DNA from: Alphaproteobacteria bacterium
GTDB lineage: Bacteria > Pseudomonadota > Alphaproteobacteria > JANQMY01
Direction: 5' to 3'
DNA: 64,000 bases
NCBI GenBank assembly: GCA_028289425.1
Contig: JANQPL010000011.1
Coordinates: 186,001-250,000, forward strand
This document shows positions 60,737 through 64,000 of the stretch, piece by piece. The position numbers and the translations under genes were made by a program. Under the pieces are notes generated by a model, which saw nothing but the letters and a program-made list of their open reading frames with translations, did no database searches and had not been told where the DNA came from. Within the stretch, counting starts at the first letter, position 1, and the number at the start of each line of letters is the position of its first letter.

Positions 60737-61345
60737 ATGCCAAAAATAGTCGACCACGATCTCAAGCGCAAAGAACTGGCCAAAGCCGCCATTAACGTCA
60801 TCGGCGAAACCGGGCTGGAGGGCTTGCGGCTTGTTGATGTGGGCAAGGCGGCCGGCGCCACCACCGGTACTGTGACCCATTATTTGGGGGATAAGAATGC
60901 GGTACTGATGGCCGCGCTCGATCAGGTATCACACCATCTTATCCAGAATTTCAACGCTCTGTTTGGGCGCGGGACGCCCGAAGATATTGTTGAAGGCTTC
61001 TGCAACGTGCTGCCCCTCAACGAAGAAAACCGCCGCGATTGGCGGGTTTGGATTGCTTATTGGGGGGGCGCCATCGGCGATGCTGAACTGGCGGAGCGGC
61101 ACCGGCAGCATTACGACACCTTCCGCACATTGCTCGCCCAGCACATGCGCAACCTGGCGCCCCAGGATCGTCCGAAACATCCCCCCGAGATGACGGCGGA
61201 CTTGATCATTTCGGCGTTGGATGGGCTTGGCACACGGGCAGCTTTGGAACCCGACCTGTGGCCCCCCGACCGCCAACGCGCCCATCTGCGCGCCCTGCTT
61301 GAACCGCTGTTGATTGCCGACCGGAAAACCGTTCTTGCCTCTTAG
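60737..61345 (+). CDS. TetR-family regulator
   Basis: The 202-residue protein has the TetR helix-turn-helix LRLVDVGKAAGATTGTVTHY (residues about 33-52) and a C-terminal helical ligand domain with WRVWIAYWGGAIGDAELAER. ATG at 60737 is chosen because TATAAT ends 7 nt before it and the preceding frame is not coding-like. It is divergent from the CoA-transferase gene and followed by a PhyH-type dioxygenase 12 nt later, so it may regulate both. Ligand unknown. Confidence 0.87.
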   Translation: MPKIVDHDLKRKELAKAAINVIGETGLEGLRLVDVGKAAGATTGTVTHYLGDKNAVLMAALDQVSHHLIQNFNALFGRGTPEDIVEGFCNVLPLNEENRRDWRVWIAYWGGAIGDAELAERHRQHYDTFRTLLAQHMRNLAPQDRPKHPPEMTADLIISALDGLGTRAALEPDLWPPDRQRAHLRALLEPLLIADRKTVLAS

Positions 61346-61357
61346 AAAGGACAGATC

Positions 61358-62266
61358 ATGACCGCACAACCGCTCATCTCTCTTGGCCCCGATGCCACGC
61401 CCGAACAAATCAACGAAATCGTCATCCGCGACGGCGCGGTGATTCTCAAAAATCTGATCACGGACGAAAAGGCGGACGCGGTGGTCGCCGAATGCAAACC
61501 TTACGTGGACGCCACGCCCCAAGGGCGCGACCAATTCACCGGCTTCAAGACCACCCGTACCGGCGCGCTGGTCGCCCGCTCCCCCGAGTGCCGCGAACTG
61601 GTCACGAACAAATCCGTGCTTGGCGCCTGTGACGTGTTTCTCGACCCCTATTGCGAACGCTATCAGCTTCACCTCACTCAAATCATCCGTATACAGCCGG
61701 GCCAGAAGAAGCAGTATCTGCATCGCGACCGGCTGGCCTGGGGCGGCTATGTGAAACAGGTGGAACCGCAACTCAATACCATTTGGGCGCTCACCGACTT
61801 CACCAAAGAAAACGGCGCCACCCAAGTGGTGCCCGGGAGCCCCCATTGGGACGAAAAGCGTGAAGCCAAACCGGAAGAGATCACCTATGCGGAAATGCCT
61901 AAAGGCTCCGTGCTGATCTATTCGGGCTCTGTCATCCACGGCGGCGGCGCCAATGAGTCCACCATGGACCGGTGGGGCCTCAACATCACCTATTCGCTGG
62001 GCTGGCTGCGGCAGGAAGAAAACCAGTATCTGTCCTGCCCGCCCCACATCGCTAAAGATTTGGAGCCGGAGCTTCAGGAGTTGATCGGCTACACCATGGG
62101 CTCCTATGCGTTGGGCTATTACACCGAGCCAAGCGCTCCCGGCGAAGGTGTGGAGATCGCCCCGCCGGAATTCGCGCTTGGCCGCAGCCCGCGCAAAGGC
62201 GTCAATGCATCCCTTGCTGCGGCCGGCGAAAACGAACTGTTCCCCACGACGGACGCAGCGCAGTAA
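61358..62266 (+). CDS. Phytanoyl-CoA dioxygenase (PhyH) family protein
   Basis: The 302-residue protein carries the Fe(II)/2-oxoglutarate facial triad: YLHRDRLAWGGY near residue 120 (HxD) and VIHGGGANES near residue 195 (distal His), with SLGWLRQEENQYLS supplying the 2-oxoglutarate-binding Arg. The family hydroxylates acyl-CoA or small molecules with loss of CO2 from 2-oxoglutarate. It starts 12 nt after the TetR gene and lies before the carbamoyltransferase gene. Substrate unknown; secondary-metabolite tailoring is one possibility. Confidence 0.88.
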   Translation: MTAQPLISLGPDATPEQINEIVIRDGAVILKNLITDEKADAVVAECKPYVDATPQGRDQFTGFKTTRTGALVARSPECRELVTNKSVLGACDVFLDPYCERYQLHLTQIIRIQPGQKKQYLHRDRLAWGGYVKQVEPQLNTIWALTDFTKENGATQVVPGSPHWDEKREAKPEEITYAEMPKGSVLIYSGSVIHGGGANESTMDRWGLNITYSLGWLRQEENQYLSCPPHIAKDLEPELQELIGYTMGSYALGYYTEPSAPGEGVEIAPPEFALGRSPRKGVNASLAAAGENELFPTTDAAQ

Positions 62267-62360
62267 CAGCGCCCTCACGGGTCCAAAGTTGTTTCTGTGA
62301 GTCCCCCCGTGCTAACCAGGTGCCGAACTCGAGCGGTATGGGGACGCACAGCGGCAGCCT

Positions 62361-64000
62361 ATGTACATTCTTTCTCTCGGCACCGGCTATCATGATGCCG
62401 CGGCGGCGTTGTTCGACGATTATGACGTGATCGCCGCCGTTCAGCTCGAACGGCTCACCCGGCAAAAACAAAACAAAGGCGGCGTGCCGGGCCTGTGCGT
62501 GCGCGAAGTGCTGGACATTGCCGGGCTGGCGCCCAAAGACATTGACGCGGTGGTGCTGTCGCGCGCGTCCTATCCCACTCGGTATTTTGACTACAGTCCG
62601 TTGAAGCGGGTCGAGTACGGCTTCCGCCGCGCCATGGGCAGCGAAAAACTCAAAGATCTTTGGGGCGAGATGAACCGGCGCGGCGCCGACAAAGCCGAAG
62701 ACATTTTCAACCGCCCACTCTTTTTCAAAGAGTGGGGGTTCCGCGACGATTGCCGGCTGTTCTTTTCAAACCATCACTTCGCCCATGCTTTGTCGGCCCT
62801 GTTCTACACGGACTGGGACGATGCGCTCATGTACACGGCCGATGGCTGCGGCGACAATGTGCATTACAGCCAACGCATCCTGAAAGACGGTACCATCACC
62901 ACCCTGTTCGGCGGCGAAGACGACACCAAAAAGCCGCGCCGCGTGGACAGTTTGGGCCTGTGCTATGCCTATGCCACCGAAGCGCTGGGGTACCGGCCCA
63001 ACCGGCATGAGGGCAAACTCACTGGGCTTGCCGCTTTCAGCGAACCGGTGGTGGCCGAAGATCTGCAGAAGCACTTCCAGGTGGACGAAAACGGTCTCAT
63101 CGGCAGTGACTTTGAAGATTTCGCCGACATGCGGCTCACCGTGCGCCAGATGGCCGAGGGGCAGGAACCCGCCGCCGTCGCGGCCTCGGTCCAAAAAGTG
63201 CTGGAAGACACGATATTCACCTCGGCCCAGCGGATTCTGGAGAAACATCCGGTGAAGAAGATCGCTCTGGCCGGCGGCGTGTTCGCCAATGTGCGGCTCA
63301 ACCGGCTGATGTGCGAACAAACCGGCGCGGACGAGATCTTCATCTTCCCCGGCATGGGGGATGAAGGACTGGTGTTCGGCGGCGCGCTTCAATTCTTGAT
63401 GGAGCGGGACGGGCTCGATGCCTGGCTGCAAAAGCGCCGGCGATTGGACACTGTCTATTTCGGTCGCGATCACAATTCGGACATCGACAAAGTGCTGGGC
63501 GGCGATGTGCTGGTCAAGAAACTCGATGGCGACCCCGCCGACACCACGTCCAAACTCTTACAGCAAGGGCTTGCCGGCGCGATCTACGAAGGCCGCATGG
63601 AATTTGGCCCCCGCGCCCTGGGTGCGCGCTCGATCCTGGCATCGCCTGCGGACAAAGGCATCAACGATACGCTCAACAAGCGCCTTCAGCGTACGGAGTT
63701 TATGCCTTTTGCACCTTACGTGCTGGCGGAAGATGCCCGCATGGTGTTCGACGTGACCGATTCCAATCACTATGCCTGCCAGTTCATGACCATTACCACT
63801 GCGGTCCACAAAGACTGGCACGACAAAATTCCCGCCGTGGTTCATGTGGACGGCACGGCGCGGCCCCAGATCATCCGCCGCGAGCAGAACCCTCTTTATG
63901 CGGATATTCTAATGAAGTTTAAGGAAGACACCGGCCTGCCGACCCTGGTGAACACCAGCTTTAATGCCCACGAAGAGCCGATCATCAACACGCCGGATGA
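62361..64000 (+). CDS. Carbamoyltransferase (NodU/CmcH family), 3'-truncated by the window
   Basis: An open frame runs from the ATG at 62361 to the end, giving 546 residues. It begins MYILSLGTGYHDAAAALFDD, has the Kae1-like motifs NHHFAHALSALFY near residue 135, HEGKLTGLAAF near residue 215, IALAGGVFANVRLNR near residue 302 and the C-terminal EFGPRALGARSI near residue 413. Family members transfer carbamoyl from carbamoyl phosphate to a hydroxyl on antibiotics or Nod factors. The usual length is about 570-610, so roughly 30-60 residues are cut off. It follows a PhyH dioxygenase. Confidence 0.92.
   Translation, partial: MYILSLGTGYHDAAAALFDDYDVIAAVQLERLTRQKQNKGGVPGLCVREVLDIAGLAPKDIDAVVLSRASYPTRYFDYSPLKRVEYGFRRAMGSEKLKDLWGEMNRRGADKAEDIFNRPLFFKEWGFRDDCRLFFSNHHFAHALSALFYTDWDDALMYTADGCGDNVHYSQRILKDGTITTLFGGEDDTKKPRRVDSLGLCYAYATEALGYRPNRHEGKLTGLAAFSEPVVAEDLQKHFQVDENGLIGSDFEDFADMRLTVRQMAEGQEPAAVAASVQKVLEDTIFTSAQRILEKHPVKKIALAGGVFANVRLNRLMCEQTGADEIFIFPGMGDEGLVFGGALQFLMERDGLDAWLQKRRRLDTVYFGRDHNSDIDKVLGGDVLVKKLDGDPADTTSKLLQQGLAGAIYEGRMEFGPRALGARSILASPADKGINDTLNKRLQRTEFMPFAPYVLAEDARMVFDVTDSNHYACQFMTITTAVHKDWHDKIPAVVHVDGTARPQIIRREQNPLYADILMKFKEDTGLPTLVNTSFNAHEEPIINTPD

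Noticed and set aside
60929-62278. 449-codon minus-strand frame opposite TetR and PhyH genes
   Set aside because: Spans two clear plus-strand genes, and its translation shows His/Arg/Gly-rich antisense composition with no family motifs.

Overview
This is a GC-rich stretch of a bacterial chromosome, most likely from a free-living aerobic alphaproteobacterium (order uncertain, Hyphomicrobiales/Parvibaculales-like). Three things point that way. The gene content is lipid-rich and CoA-rich: a WS/DGAT acyltransferase, BKACE, acyl-CoA synthetases, an acyl-CoA dehydrogenase, a CaiB-type CoA transferase and a COQ4-like protein. TTAACCAT-type motifs occur upstream of genes. A dispersed 23-bp repeat (5062-5084 and 60663-60685) resembles intergenic repeats I recall from Rhizobiales. 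I saw no rRNA, tRNA, CRISPR array, phage or transposase. The window ends inside a carbamoyltransferase gene.

Layout. 0-4.5 kb: a minus-strand lipid block (hotdog-like protein, PlsC-type acyltransferase, BKACE, WS/DGAT). 4.5-11.5 kb: about 700 bp of noncoding repeats, then five plus-strand paralogous secreted Gly/Asn-repeat proteins. They share a Sec signal, a DF-x-LG-x-ITINAG entry motif, xNxGx repeats and a C-terminal (I/L)PGLP or STLP tail. The first stands alone with its own terminator. The next four look like one operon closed by a strong terminator. The two transcription units have colinear duplicated upstream regions. This is the most unusual part of the window and the best candidate for an undescribed system. 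11.5-20 kb: an LLM monooxygenase, two small paralogous membrane proteins, an SDR, an AT-richer lipoprotein, adenosine deaminase, an MBL hydrolase, a second lipoprotein and inorganic pyrophosphatase. 20-25 kb: a TetR repressor divergent from a COQ4-like gene, with three evenly built operators over the promoter, then an alpha/beta hydrolase-SDR pair and an acyl-CoA synthetase. 25-38.6 kb: a DUF3604-PPIase-HupE operon, acyl-CoA dehydrogenase, split-barrel protein, TPR lipoprotein, large alpha/beta hydrolase with a divergent TetR, two paralogous membrane proteins and a second DUF3604 gene. 38.7-47 kb: an asparagine-synthase-like protein without the N-terminal Cys, an acyl-CoA synthetase, an HELAH protein, Lnt, a patatin and a membrane protein. 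47-56.3 kb: two GST-like proteins, a small Cys-containing exported protein, an Ada plus 2OG-oxygenase alkylation-repair pair, and an ABC/FtsX/HlyD efflux operon. 56.4-64 kb: a Rieske oxygenase, F420-type LLM, rhodanese and CaiB-type CoA transferase on the minus strand, then a TetR gene, a PhyH dioxygenase and the truncated carbamoyltransferase.

Most genes fit an organism that activates, modifies and degrades lipids and xenobiotic-like acids, with small TetR-controlled modules. The repeat-protein locus stands apart: it predicts an abundant extracellular or periplasmic family of Asn-ladder beta-solenoids whose common ends suggest shared export or assembly. No dedicated secretion system lies next to it.
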